From: Chloroherpetonaceae bacterium
GTDB lineage: Bacteria > Bacteroidota > Chlorobiia > Chlorobiales > Chloroherpetonaceae
DNA: 64,000 bases
Direction of reading: 5' to 3'
Assembly (NCBI GenBank): GCA_028277445.1
Contig: JANQGG010000015.1
Coordinates: 1-64,000 of the forward strand
The stretch's first letter is position 1. Each line of letters starts with the position of its first letter. Shown here piece by piece: positions 1 through 8,202 of this stretch. A model generated the notes under the pieces. The model saw only the letters and a list, made by a program, of their open reading frames with translations, was not told the DNA's origin and did no database searches. The position numbers were made by a program, and so were the translations under genes.

Positions 1-80
1 TCATGCTGAACTTGTTTTCAGCATCTCAACGCAATTGGCATTTTCTGAGACCCTGAAATTAATTCAGGGTGACCAATAAC
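1..80. repeat. Double-hairpin dispersed repeat unit (REP-like)
   Basis: Two perfect or near-perfect hairpins stand about 20 bases apart. The first has arms ATGCTGAA/TTCAGCAT, the second ACCCTGAA/TTCAGGGT, and the two halves are inverted versions of each other (CATCTC outward, GAGACCC inward). This is the familiar shape of short palindromic repeats scattered between genes in many bacterial genomes. It begins at the window edge, so it may extend further upstream. Family membership is inferred from shape only. Confidence 0.5.
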
Positions 81-317
81 GTAAATGCGTCATTGGAAGA
101 TCTCATGCATTAAAGACGGATAATCCCGAAATGGTTTCGTGAGCGTTTTATTGCGTCTCATCGTAATTTTCAAATCATTAACCGCTTTTCTAGTTTAAGA
201 ATTGGGTGAAGAATGATAAGAGTGTTAACTTAAAAGCTATGGGTTTAATTTTTTGAGTACAATTTTTGATCAAGGGCTTTTTAAAAAAGGTATAACAACA
301 AAACACTTGCTTGTATA
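81..317. other. Intergenic stretch upstream of hemerythrin
   Basis: About 240 bases without an open frame worth calling. It is AT-rich near its right end and presumably carries the promoter of the hemerythrin gene, but I see no clear -35/-10 pair. Confidence 0.4.
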
Positions 318-737
318 GTGGCAATGGATAATGGATTAACCGTATGGTCCGCTGAATTTGAAAATGGCGTTATTTGGCAGGATATGCAGCATCGTGAATT
401 GGTTCAGGCCATTCACAAATTGTATAAGGCAATAGCTTCAAGACAACCCGAAGAGGTTGTTCAAAAAATTGTTGCGTTTCTCTATGATTACACGAAGAAT
501 CATTTCGAAATGGAAGAAAAATACATGGAAGAGTTTCAATATCCTGATACTATGATCCATGTGCAGCAACACAGAGACTTTATTGCCATGTTAGACAACT
601 TTGAAAAAGAGCGGATTGATTCAAAAACATTGGCAAACCTTTCCTTATGTTTTGATTTGAATGAATGGACGCTTTCACACATCAAAAATGAAGATCAAAA
701 ATTTGCCAAATATCTTATAGACGAAGGTGGCGCATGA
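318..737 (+). CDS. Bacteriohemerythrin
   Basis: Small non-heme di-iron protein that binds O2 reversibly; in bacteria it serves in O2 sensing, storage or delivery. The 139-residue product covers the whole four-helix domain. The iron ligands are visible in order: His25 (DMQH), His62 and Glu66 (HFEME), His81 and His85 (HVQQH), His121 and Asp126 (HIKNED). The frame starts with GTG at 318, but an ATG at 324 gives MDNGLTVW and is an equally good start. It is a single-domain protein without chemotaxis or GGDEF partners. Transcription converges with mobA, 11 bases downstream. In an anaerobe or microaerophile an O2-handling role is likely, but this is inference. Confidence 0.92.
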   Translation: MAMDNGLTVWSAEFENGVIWQDMQHRELVQAIHKLYKAIASRQPEEVVQKIVAFLYDYTKNHFEMEEKYMEEFQYPDTMIHVQQHRDFIAMLDNFEKERIDSKTLANLSLCFDLNEWTLSHIKNEDQKFAKYLIDEGGA

Positions 738-748
738 GAGCGACGCAT

Positions 749-1315
749 CTAACTCTTTTTTTCTTCAATTTGCTTTAACATCTGTTTGTGATCTTCTACC
801 GTATTAATATTAAGTAATTGGCCCTCCATTTTAGAAACATCAACAAACGTGGTTTTAACTTTATCCAGAAAATCCTTCATCCGATAATTTTTTTGATTGA
901 TCTCTTGGGTTATTTTGGGTATAAGAGATGTATGATAAAACCCGCATAAGGGATGAATTTGCTGTCCGGTTTTTGCCACAACGCAGCCAGCCTCATGAGT
1001 TAAACGCGTTTTAAGAAATTCAATTAAATTCTTTTGAATTAAGGGCGTATCAACGCTAAGGAAGAAATTCCATGCTGTGTTTGCATCCATAAGTCCTGAA
1101 TACAAACCAACCAATGGGCATTGAATATCTATTGCGTCTTTAACAAATGGCAAATGTTGCATTGGCGGTGTTTTCCCAACAAGCTTCACCGTCTGAAATT
1201 GTTTTGATAAAAGCTCAAACAAATGCTCGGTAAACGAGGTACTGTATATGGATGCTTTGGCCTTATCGCTTCCGAATCTGCGGCTTAAGCCCCCTGTTAA
1301 AATATAGGCGTTCAT
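749..1315 (-). CDS. mobA: Molybdenum cofactor guanylyltransferase MobA
   Basis: Transfers GMP from GTP to molybdopterin to make the MGD form of the cofactor used by DMSO-reductase-family enzymes. The N-terminus has the nucleotide-binding loop LTGGLSRRFGSDKA, the family's LAGGxSxRMGxDK signature, and a VDTPL motif stands where CDxP is usual. I place the start at the ATG ending at 1315 (MNAYILTGG, 188 residues). A longer frame reaches 1375, but its first 20 residues precede the conserved beta strand and lie inside mobB. With this start, ATGA at 1312-1315 overlaps the mobB stop, which implies translational coupling. Confidence 0.9.
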   Translation of the reverse strand: MNAYILTGGLSRRFGSDKAKASIYSTSFTEHLFELLSKQFQTVKLVGKTPPMQHLPFVKDAIDIQCPLVGLYSGLMDANTAWNFFLSVDTPLIQKNLIEFLKTRLTHEAGCVVAKTGQQIHPLCGFYHTSLIPKITQEINQKNYRMKDFLDKVKTTFVDVSKMEGQLLNINTVEDHKQMLKQIEEKKS

Positions 1316-1797
1316 GATATGCTCTCGGCAAAAGCCAGGATTTCCGTGAAGTTTGAAGGGTGAATGATCGGGCATGAGGCTTGTTGAAACGAGGATGAAA
1401 TCAGCGCGTGGATCGATGTATTTTCTAAAGCATAAGGTTGGCGGTTTTCGGTGTTATATTCAAACACTTCAAGCTTTTTGCCTTGCAATGAAAGGTTGCC
1501 TTCTATAATGACAATATCCAAATCCTGATATTGCGATAGAATAAACGCTTTAGATGTTGAAATATCGGCGGTCTCTTCAAAAAGCGCATAGCCTTTAGGG
1601 GTAATAAACGCCGATTTTAGCGCACCTGATTTCCGATGCTTGTAAGAGTCTTTTCCTTCTTCATCCAGGTTATGGCGGTGCGGCGAAAACTTTATAGAAC
1701 CAACCTTGTAGTTTTGAAAGGTTAGCCAGTGAATGAAACCGGAAATAAACGTGGTTTTCCCGGCATTTTTTTGTCCGACAATACAAATTGTTTTCAT
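1312..1797 (-). CDS. mobB: Molybdopterin-guanine dinucleotide adapter MobB
   Basis: P-loop GTP-binding accessory protein of MGD synthesis. The 161-residue product opens with IVGQKNAGKTTFISG (Walker A) and continues with the family-typical VGSIKFSPHRHNLDEEGKDS segment, in which the His/Asp-rich motif follows the first beta-alpha unit. It is upstream of mobA in the same operon, with stop and start overlapping. Having both MobA and MobB means this organism makes bis-MGD enzymes; none is encoded in the window. Confidence 0.88.
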   Translation of the reverse strand: MKTICIVGQKNAGKTTFISGFIHWLTFQNYKVGSIKFSPHRHNLDEEGKDSYKHRKSGALKSAFITPKGYALFEETADISTSKAFILSQYQDLDIVIIEGNLSLQGKKLEVFEYNTENRQPYALENTSIHALISSSFQQASCPIIHPSNFTEILAFAESIS

Positions 1798-1803
1798 ATG
1801 AAC

Positions 1804-2622
1804 TTAAACTCTTCCGAAATCATCTTGTGCACGTTCAATGTCGTCTTCCCCAAAATAATCACCGGTTTGCACTTCGATAAACACCATGTTTTCGTCGCCG
1901 GAATTTTGAATTCTGTGCCAAGCTTTTAGGGGCAAATCAATCGCTTGACCGGCTGATAAACGAATTTCCTCTCCATCGCGTGTAACTGTTGCTTTTCCAT
2001 GAACGATGTACCAATGCTCGGCCCGTTTGAAATGGCGCTGGTAACTGAGGCGTTTATCCGGGAAAACAGTAATGCGTTTGACTTTATGCGTGGGCGAGTC
2101 CGATAAAATCTCATAAAAACCCCAGGGACGATGATCTTCGCGCTGGGTTTGTTTAACGATTTTCTCATAAAGATCGAGATACGTTTTAGCGGTATCGGCA
2201 ATCTTTTCGGATGTAAAGTCATGATCGAATGATCCAAAGCAATGCAATTCGGGATGAGAAAATCCTCGTTTTACTCCTACATAAAATCCCGTAGATTGGT
2301 AGGTTTTTAAGACGCTGAGGTCTTGAGAATCAATGGGCTGAAAAAGCGTGGTTAAAACCGGTGTGTAAGTAAATGGTGAAAAAACCATCGGCTTGGCGCC
2401 GGCCAAGTTATGGATCAGATCAAATTCGTTTGCTTGCTCAAAAAGTTTGGCCATCGAAAGCAACGCAGTGGTATTATCGCCAGTTTCACCCGAACCGGAT
2501 AAATTGAAAACCTTAAGGTTTATTTTTTGGCTTAAATGATGCGATAAATTTTGAAGAGCGCTTTCAGTTAGCTGATGCTCCACGGAATTCAGTGTGGGAG
2601 CTAGTAAGGCAATGTTCAGCAT
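1804..2622 (-). CDS. GT4-like N-domain fused to phosphomannose-isomerase-type cupin
   Basis: Two-part protein of 272 residues. Residues 1 to about 155 look like the N-terminal Rossmann half of a GT-B (GT4) glycosyltransferase: FDLIHNLAGAKP, then PVLTTLF, then a last helix. There is no nucleotide-sugar-binding C-half. From about residue 165 the sequence is a type II mannose-6-phosphate isomerase cupin (RPWGFYEIL, then KRITVFPDKRLSYQRHFKRA, then EHWYIVHGKATVT, then AWHRIQN), with His residues that can bind the metal. The cupin half suggests sugar-phosphate or GDP-mannose metabolism, while the GT half looks truncated and may only bind. Seven bases separate it from mobB, so it may head that operon. 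Function is uncertain. Confidence 0.7.
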   Translation of the reverse strand: MLNIALLAPTLNSVEHQLTESALQNLSHHLSQKINLKVFNLSGSGETGDNTTALLSMAKLFEQANEFDLIHNLAGAKPMVFSPFTYTPVLTTLFQPIDSQDLSVLKTYQSTGFYVGVKRGFSHPELHCFGSFDHDFTSEKIADTAKTYLDLYEKIVKQTQREDHRPWGFYEILSDSPTHKVKRITVFPDKRLSYQRHFKRAEHWYIVHGKATVTRDGEEIRLSAGQAIDLPLKAWHRIQNSGDENMVFIEVQTGDYFGEDDIERAQDDFGRV

Positions 2623-2721
2623 TTCGCGATAACAATTTATTCGTTATATTTGGCGGAGTTTCAATGTCAGGTTCAAGCCGCTACTCCTAAAATCAAGTTA
2701 AACAAAGAGTAATCATATTAC

Positions 2722-3273
2722 ATGCCAAAAACCAAACCTCAGCAAAAAAAAGAGGCTAAAAAAAAACAAGATAAAAGCAAATCAACGCAAACAAGCGCGT
2801 TGTCATTTGTTTTAAAAAACGCAGCCGCTTTATTGGTTTTAGCGCTTGTATTGAATTTGGCATTAACCCGGCCGGGTTACAATTGGCTTTGGAACAGCTT
2901 GATAAAAAAGAATTTGGAGATGGTCAATAAAAATGCATCAATGACCGACGAGATTAAAATGGAGATCAAATATGGCCTGTTTGCAAAATACCTTCAACAC
3001 ATAAAACAAAACACGCCCGAAAATGCCGTTATCTTGCTTCCGCCGGAAAACGTTGTCGACGGCATTCCTGAAAAGTATAAAATGAAATATTTGAAAAACA
3101 AGTTTTATTGCACGTACTTTTTATATCCGCGTCAGATTGTGTTTGATCAGACCAAAGATAACCAAGAAGCTACTCATGTTGCTATTGTGAATAATTGGGG
3201 CTACGAGCATTTAAACTACCCGGTTCAAAAAAAGCAACCGTTAGCTATTTTACCTATCCGGAATCAAAATTAA
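2722..3273 (+). CDS. Membrane-anchored protein of unknown function
   Basis: 183 residues, not recognised. It has a very lysine/glutamine-rich cytoplasmic N-terminus (about residues 1-28), one membrane segment (about 33-55, LKNAAALLVLALVLNLAL), then a soluble extracytoplasmic domain of about 125 residues with ENAVILLPPENVV and an NKFYCTYFLYPRQIVF strand. The shape of the soluble part resembles the small periplasmic domains that accompany polytopic glycosyltransferases. It is immediately followed (2-base gap) by such a gene, so the two are probably expressed together. It is divergent from the GT/cupin gene, with the promoter region at 2623-2721. Confidence 0.7.
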   Translation: MPKTKPQQKKEAKKKQDKSKSTQTSALSFVLKNAAALLVLALVLNLALTRPGYNWLWNSLIKKNLEMVNKNASMTDEIKMEIKYGLFAKYLQHIKQNTPENAVILLPPENVVDGIPEKYKMKYLKNKFYCTYFLYPRQIVFDQTKDNQEATHVAIVNNWGYEHLNYPVQKKQPLAILPIRNQN

Positions 3274-3275
3274 AA

Positions 3276-4673
3276 ATGACTATCCTTGCGCTTTTGTTTG
3301 CTTTTCTTTTGGGCTTGATGCTTCTTTATGCCTTCCATCCCAAAGCCAAACTAATGGAATTGATAGGATTTTCGTTTCCAATCGGGATAGGCACAATAAC
3401 GCTATTGATGTTTGCACTTGATGTTTTGGGGCTTAAAATTAATGTGTTAAACACCTCTATCAGTATTGTGAGTGCATGTATCGGGATTGGGGTTTATGTG
3501 TTCTTCGTCCATAAAGAACAATTAACCCAAATTTCGGCTAAGCGGTTCGAGTTAAACGCGAGTATTAAAGATTTGAATGTTGTTTGGTTAGGGTGCGCTG
3601 CAATCATCGTTTTTGTTTTATATGGCATTTCAAAAAAATCGCTTTTTTGGCCTACCTTTGCTACCGATGCCCTGACATCGTTTAATCTTTACGCTAAAGC
3701 CATCGCACGCGAAGGCACGTTGCAAAATAGCCTGGTGCTCAATCAGCATGTTGGCGGCGGTGCGGCCTATCCACCTTTATACAGTTTGAGTTTGGCTTAC
3801 GCAATGATGTTCGGGTTTAAGCTCACTAAAATTATCCCTGTACTGTTTTTTATTTCGCTAACGGTAGGGTTTTATGCGTTGGTTAAACAAAACACCAATT
3901 CAACCAATGCCATTTTATTTACCCTGGTTATGATCACGGTGCCAGAAATGCTGGCTCAAAGCGCAATAAACATTACAAGCGTGCCGCAATCTGCTTACGG
4001 CGCTTTGGGTGTCATTGCCTTCTTTACGTGGTTATCCAATAAGGAAAACGGGTATTTGATTCTTTCCGGTGTTCTTTTGGCGTTTAATGGGTGGATACGG
4101 AGCGAAGGCATTGTTTTTATTACCGTTGTATTTTTGCTTTTAAGCTACGATACCTTGAAAACCAGGGATTATAAAAAACTGGCCGTCTTTACTGTGCTTT
4201 CGATAGCGCCTTTTTTGATTTGGCAGCTTTACTTAAGGCTAAATCATGAACTTATGGATCCGTTTTTGCAGGTGGAAATCATAAAAATGCCTCTTTTTGA
4301 TGGGGAGAAGCTTTCCAAAATCGTTGGCATTAGTAAATACAATTTATTGAGTGAAACCTATTATGGGTTGGTGATTTATGGGTTTTTATTAGTTGTGGTT
4401 CTAAATGTAAAATTCATTATCAAAAACTTGGACAATGTTGGATTGATCCTTGCCATTGCGTTAATTATTGTCTTTTACTTAGGCCTGATCAACCAGCTTC
4501 AGCTTCGATACGATAGTGTTGATAACATCCTGAAATATTCCGCAAAGCGTTTTTTCTTCGGGCCGATCATCGTAATGTGTTTTTATCTCTCCAATAATGC
4601 ATTGATGAAAAAAGCCTTTGAGTATATTCACAATCAGCTTCGATATCCTTTAAAACCAGCCGCTGATTCATGA
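3276..4673 (+). CDS. Polytopic membrane protein, GT-C glycosyltransferase-like
   Basis: 465 residues, almost entirely hydrophobic, with roughly ten or more membrane segments. The large loop after the first TM block contains WPTFATDALTSFNLYAKAIA and NQHVGGGAAYPPLYSLSLAY, the arrangement of an acidic/aromatic first loop seen in lipid-linked-sugar glycosyltransferases of the PMT/ArnT type (GT-C fold). The ATG at 3276 is preferred over the longer frame from 3195, which overlaps the upstream gene and adds a non-hydrophobic N-terminus. It overlaps the downstream GT2 by ATGA, so membrane GT and GT2 likely act in sequence: the GT2 charges polyprenyl phosphate and this protein transfers the sugar outside. 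Substrate unknown. Confidence 0.7.
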   Translation: MTILALLFAFLLGLMLLYAFHPKAKLMELIGFSFPIGIGTITLLMFALDVLGLKINVLNTSISIVSACIGIGVYVFFVHKEQLTQISAKRFELNASIKDLNVVWLGCAAIIVFVLYGISKKSLFWPTFATDALTSFNLYAKAIAREGTLQNSLVLNQHVGGGAAYPPLYSLSLAYAMMFGFKLTKIIPVLFFISLTVGFYALVKQNTNSTNAILFTLVMITVPEMLAQSAINITSVPQSAYGALGVIAFFTWLSNKENGYLILSGVLLAFNGWIRSEGIVFITVVFLLLSYDTLKTRDYKKLAVFTVLSIAPFLIWQLYLRLNHELMDPFLQVEIIKMPLFDGEKLSKIVGISKYNLLSETYYGLVIYGFLLVVVLNVKFIIKNLDNVGLILAIALIIVFYLGLINQLQLRYDSVDNILKYSAKRFFFGPIIVMCFYLSNNALMKKAFEYIHNQLRYPLKPAADS

Positions 4674-5350
4674 TTTTATCCGTAATAATGCCGGTTTATA
4701 ATGAAGAAAAAACCGTTCGTGAAATTATAAACCGAGTTTTAGACGTAAATATTCAAAAAGAGCTTATCATTGTTAATGACGGTTCAACGGACCAAACCGC
4801 TAAAATAATTGATGAATTCCAAGGCCAGGCCCATATCAAGATTATTCATCAACCGGAAAATAAAGGAAAAGGCAGCGCAATTGTAACCGGATTAAAGCAT
4901 ATTGAAGGTGATATTGTCATAATTCAGGATGGTGACTTGGAAACCGATCCCAATGATTACGTCCATTTGGTTGAACCGATCGTTCAAGGAAAAACCAAAG
5001 TGGTATATGGCTCGCGAATTTTGGGACAAAATCATAACTCGTTTAACACGTTTTATTTTGGCGGACGGTTTGTGACATTTGTTGCGAATATGCTTTATAA
5101 CCAAAAGATCACCGATGAGCCAACCTGTTATAAAGTCTTCGAGGCAGAATTGATCACTTCCATGAATTTGAAATGCCAACGGTTTGAGTTTTGCCCGGAA
5201 GTAACCGCAAAAGTTAGCAAGCTTGGGCATCGTATTGTTGAACTGCCTATGAAGTATTATCCCAGATCGGTTAAAGACGGAAAGAAGCTAAATATTGCTG
5301 ATGGCATTCAAGCGGTTTGGACGCTGATAAAGTATCGGTTTACGGATTAA
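4670..5350 (+). CDS. Family 2 glycosyltransferase, polyprenyl-phosphate sugar synthase type
   Basis: 226 residues with a complete GT-A fold: SVIMPVYNEEKT at the start, LIIVNDGSTDQT for the nucleotide site, IIQDGDLETDP for the metal-binding DxD region, then the acceptor segment SRILGQNHNS. There is no C-terminal TM pair, as in DPM1-type dolichol/undecaprenyl-phosphate mannosyl- or glucosyltransferases. The start overlaps the stop of the upstream polytopic protein (ATGA), so the two are coupled. Its 3' end overlaps moaE on the other strand by 4 bases. Confidence 0.85.
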   Translation: MILSVIMPVYNEEKTVREIINRVLDVNIQKELIIVNDGSTDQTAKIIDEFQGQAHIKIIHQPENKGKGSAIVTGLKHIEGDIVIIQDGDLETDPNDYVHLVEPIVQGKTKVVYGSRILGQNHNSFNTFYFGGRFVTFVANMLYNQKITDEPTCYKVFEAELITSMNLKCQRFEFCPEVTAKVSKLGHRIVELPMKYYPRSVKDGKKLNIADGIQAVWTLIKYRFTD

Positions 5351-5724
5351 GTATAAACCGCATTTTTCCATATCGGCACATACACTTTGAGCTCCGAAAT
5401 AAACCAATTCATGGCCTCAAATCCTTCCTGGCGATGTTTCGACCACACTACAACCCTTAACGACATGTGCCCGTTTTCTACAAAACCAACCCGATGAATG
5501 CAGTCCAAATCGGAGATATCAAATTTTTGTTTGGCAGCAGTAGCTAATTTTTTCAACTCTTTTTCAGCCATTTCGGGGTAATGCTCATAAAAAATCCCAT
5601 TAATGGATTTTCCATTTTCCTGATCGCGAACCCTTCCATGAAAAATAAGTTCCGAACCCAATGTGGTTTTGGCGTCGTTGTTCTCTAATGGAGGTATCGG
5701 ATCGGGTGTAATGCAAACAGACAT
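5347..5724 (-). CDS. moaE: Molybdopterin synthase catalytic subunit MoaE
   Basis: Large subunit of molybdopterin synthase; it inserts dithiolene sulfurs delivered by MoaD into cPMP. The 125-residue product shows FHGRVRD, the central acidic/aromatic strand, HRQEGFEAMNWFISELK and the PIWK motif carrying a catalytic lysine. It is slightly shorter than the usual 140-150 residues because it ends soon after PIWK (NAVYT), but the active-site lysines are present. It is the last gene of the moa operon, 26 bases after moaD. Confidence 0.92.
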   Translation of the reverse strand: MSVCITPDPIPPLENNDAKTTLGSELIFHGRVRDQENGKSINGIFYEHYPEMAEKELKKLATAAKQKFDISDLDCIHRVGFVENGHMSLRVVVWSKHRQEGFEAMNWFISELKVYVPIWKNAVYT

Positions 5725-5750
5725 AAAAAAATGGTTGACATAAAATAAAA

Positions 5751-6005
5751 TTACCCACCCGATACCGGTGGTATAAGGGCCAGCTCATCATTGTTTTGAA
5801 GCACACTATCTTCCGTAATATATTCATGATTAAGCGCCAGGCGTATTGGTAAGCGTTCAAGCACATGGCGATTCTTAGATCGGATATGTGCCAAGGCCTC
5901 TTTGGCAAAACTGCCTTTTGGCAATGTTAATCTTACTTCAGAAGCTCCAAGGGCATCTTTGACACTTGAAAACAGTCGCACGGTTATGGTAATGGTTTCT
6001 TCCAT
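5751..6005 (-). CDS. moaD: Molybdopterin synthase sulfur carrier MoaD
   Basis: 84-residue ubiquitin-like sulfur carrier that ends in Gly-Gly (IPPVSGG). The tail is adenylated and thiocarboxylated and then enters the MoaE active site. The typical RLFSSVKDALG opening and LNHEYI and DELALIPP segments are present. It lies between moeA (7-base gap) and moaE. No moeB-like adenylase is encoded in this window. Confidence 0.92.
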   Translation of the reverse strand: MEETITITVRLFSSVKDALGASEVRLTLPKGSFAKEALAHIRSKNRHVLERLPIRLALNHEYITEDSVLQNNDELALIPPVSGG

Positions 6006-6012
6006 GATCAGT

Positions 6013-7236
6013 TTAAAATGGTTTTAGCCAGGGAAGCGGTGTAGCGGTAATTGCCGAACCGGCTTCAAGTGGTTCGTTTCCGGCAGGGCTTTCCAAAATG
6101 GCATTCTTGCCTAACGCCGAACTGAGCATATGCGAGCCCAGCTTTTCGGAAGGTTTTGCCATGAGTTTGCCATCCTGTTCATAAATATGGCCGAATAAAA
6201 AGCGATGTTTTTTCTTATCGCGTTTAAAGGGTTTTGCAAGCGTTGCCTGCAATTTAGGTTCGGGTTTTAGCCTCAGAGCCTGATGAATTGCCGGAGCAAC
6301 ATAAATCAAAAAGGTGATGAATGCCGAAACCGGATTGCCGGGCAAACCAAAGACAAGTTGATTGGGTTTTGTGCCAAAGTATAGCGGTAAGCCTGGTTTT
6401 TGAGCCACTTTTGCAAAGCATTTTTGAACGCCCAAATCCTGAAGAATCGATTCAACCAAATCGTACTTTCCTTCGGAAATCCCTCCGGTTGTTATAACAA
6501 TATCAGCGCATGAAAATGCCTGGTTCAGCGTTGCTTTTAAGTCGCGAGCGATATCGCGAACAGCAGCGGTAAATTCGAGCGTACCCCCAACACAAGCCGC
6601 AAGCGATGATAATACGCTTAGATTTGAATTATAGATTTCACCGGGTTTTAGCGACTCTCCAGGCTCAGATAATTCACTTCCTGTACTGATGATGGCAATT
6701 CCTGGTGGTTTAGCGACATTGACTTCTGCCCTACCAAAGGTTGCTAAAACGCCGATTTCTGACGGGGTGATCAGCGTACCTTTTTCGATGACAACGTCGT
6801 CTTTGCGAAGCTCTTCACCTTTTAGGCGAATATTTGCGCCGGGCTTTACCGCTGCAAAAAACATGACCTCGCCATTATGGTTGAATCCACTGGTGTCTTC
6901 TACCCGAATCACCGCATCGGCGCCTTCGGGCATCCTTCCGCCCGTCATAATCGGGATGCAATACCCATCTCGGAGATGATGCGAGGCAGAATCGCCGGCG
7001 GCTATTTCACCGGCAACCGTTAAGCGAACCGGCGATTCGGGCGATGCGCTACGTAACGACTCGTGCTTTACGGCAAACCCATCCATCGCTGAGTTATTGA
7101 AGCGCGGTTGATCAAACGAGGCGTAAATGGATTCAGCCAAAACATGACCCAATGCATCACTTAGTGGAAGCTTCTGATCCTTTAAAACCAACGATGAGGC
7201 TTTTATGTGTTGTTTGGCTTGTTCAACAGAGATCAT
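6013..7236 (-). CDS. moeA: Molybdopterin molybdenumtransferase MoeA
   Basis: Inserts molybdate into adenylylated molybdopterin. 407 residues, normal length, with all landmarks: RFNNSAMDGFAV near residue 45, IPIMTGGRMPEGADAVIRVED, the MoCF-type core ISTGSEL, GEIYNSN, VITTGGISEGKYD, and GLPGNPVSAF near residue 295, followed by the beta-barrel C-terminal domain. It is in the moa operon, 18 bases after moaCB. Confidence 0.95.
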   Translation of the reverse strand: MISVEQAKQHIKASSLVLKDQKLPLSDALGHVLAESIYASFDQPRFNNSAMDGFAVKHESLRSASPESPVRLTVAGEIAAGDSASHHLRDGYCIPIMTGGRMPEGADAVIRVEDTSGFNHNGEVMFFAAVKPGANIRLKGEELRKDDVVIEKGTLITPSEIGVLATFGRAEVNVAKPPGIAIISTGSELSEPGESLKPGEIYNSNLSVLSSLAACVGGTLEFTAAVRDIARDLKATLNQAFSCADIVITTGGISEGKYDLVESILQDLGVQKCFAKVAQKPGLPLYFGTKPNQLVFGLPGNPVSAFITFLIYVAPAIHQALRLKPEPKLQATLAKPFKRDKKKHRFLFGHIYEQDGKLMAKPSEKLGSHMLSSALGKNAILESPAGNEPLEAGSAITATPLPWLKPF

Positions 7237-7254
7237 CTTAAATAGTGATTTTGA

Positions 7255-8199
7255 TTAATCATGCCGCTCGCCCCGAAGCATACTGAATGCGTGAAAAACG
7301 GTTGGGATCAGCACGTCTAAAGCGTCTTTTGCCGCGCCCGTACTGCCTGGCAAGCAGATCACAATTGTTTGCTTTATTGTTCCGGCAATCAAGCGCGAAA
7401 GCATCGCGGTTTTGGTTTGTTTTCGGCCATAGTCGTGAAGGGCTTGCTCAACGCCGGGTAATTTTCGCTCCAGTTTGTCCGCTATGGATTCTATGGTGAT
7501 ATCGCGCGGGCCAACGCCGGTTCCGCCGGAAGTTATAATTAACTCTACGCCATCTTTTAGCAAGGTATCAAGTGTGTCGAGCAACGGACTGGGTTCATCG
7601 GGAAGGATGGTAAAGTGCGAAACCTCGCAACCCGAATCTTCAAATCCCTGTTTTAATATCCGGCCGGAGCTATCCTGGGATTTATGTTGAGCAATTGAAT
7701 CCGACAGGACAATAATTCCGGTTTTGGGCCGGTAGTCGGTTTTATGCGATGTTTTACCGCCTTCTTTTTTAAGAAGCTTGATATCGGTAATGCAGAGCGT
7801 ATGGTCCAACGCTTTGCACATATCTACAATGGTTAAACATGCAATCGATACGGCGGTATAGGCTTCCATTTCCACACCGGTAGATTCTTGGGTTTTAGCC
7901 GTGGCTTTAACATCAATCCGATTTGATTGCACATCGAAACTCAGATCAACAAACGAAAGGTTTAAAGGATGGCACATTGGAATGAGCTCGTCGGTTCGTT
8001 TGGCGGCTAATATGCCGGCAATTTTTGCGGTTGTCAGTACATCGCCTTTGGGTAGGGCAGTATCGCGAATGGCTGAAATGGTTTCCGGACTCATCAACAC
8101 ACTACCCGTTGCAATGGCCTGGCGTTGGGTGGTAACTTTTCGGCTCACATCAACCATTTTGGCATTACCGTCGGCATCCAAATGTGAAAATCCGCTCAT
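7255..8199 (-). CDS. moaCB: Fused MoaC-MoaB (MogA-like) molybdenum cofactor protein
   Basis: Bifunctional protein of 314 residues. About 1-155 is MoaC (FSHLDADGNAKMVDVS, then KGDVLTTAKIAGI, then PMCHPLNL, then GVEMEAYTAVS and KALDHT), which with MoaA makes cyclic pyranopterin monophosphate. About 160-314 is a MoaB/MogA domain (GIIVLSDS, then ELIITSGGTGVGPRD, then CLPGSTGAA) that adenylylates molybdopterin. Such fusions are known in several phyla. It sits directly after moaA (3-base gap), so one transcript covers cPMP synthesis and the activation step before MoeA. Confidence 0.93.
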   Translation of the reverse strand: MSGFSHLDADGNAKMVDVSRKVTTQRQAIATGSVLMSPETISAIRDTALPKGDVLTTAKIAGILAAKRTDELIPMCHPLNLSFVDLSFDVQSNRIDVKATAKTQESTGVEMEAYTAVSIACLTIVDMCKALDHTLCITDIKLLKKEGGKTSHKTDYRPKTGIIVLSDSIAQHKSQDSSGRILKQGFEDSGCEVSHFTILPDEPSPLLDTLDTLLKDGVELIITSGGTGVGPRDITIESIADKLERKLPGVEQALHDYGRKQTKTAMLSRLIAGTIKQTIVICLPGSTGAAKDALDVLIPTVFHAFSMLRGERHD

Positions 8200-8202
8200 G
8201 AG

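Noticed and set aside
749-1375. Longer mobA start at 1375
   Set aside because: The extra 20 residues precede the family N-terminus and would overlap mobB by 64 bases; the ATG at 1315 gives the usual ATGA coupling.
3195-3275. Upstream start of the polytopic glycosyltransferase
   Set aside because: Lies inside the preceding gene and adds a polar stretch before the first membrane segment.
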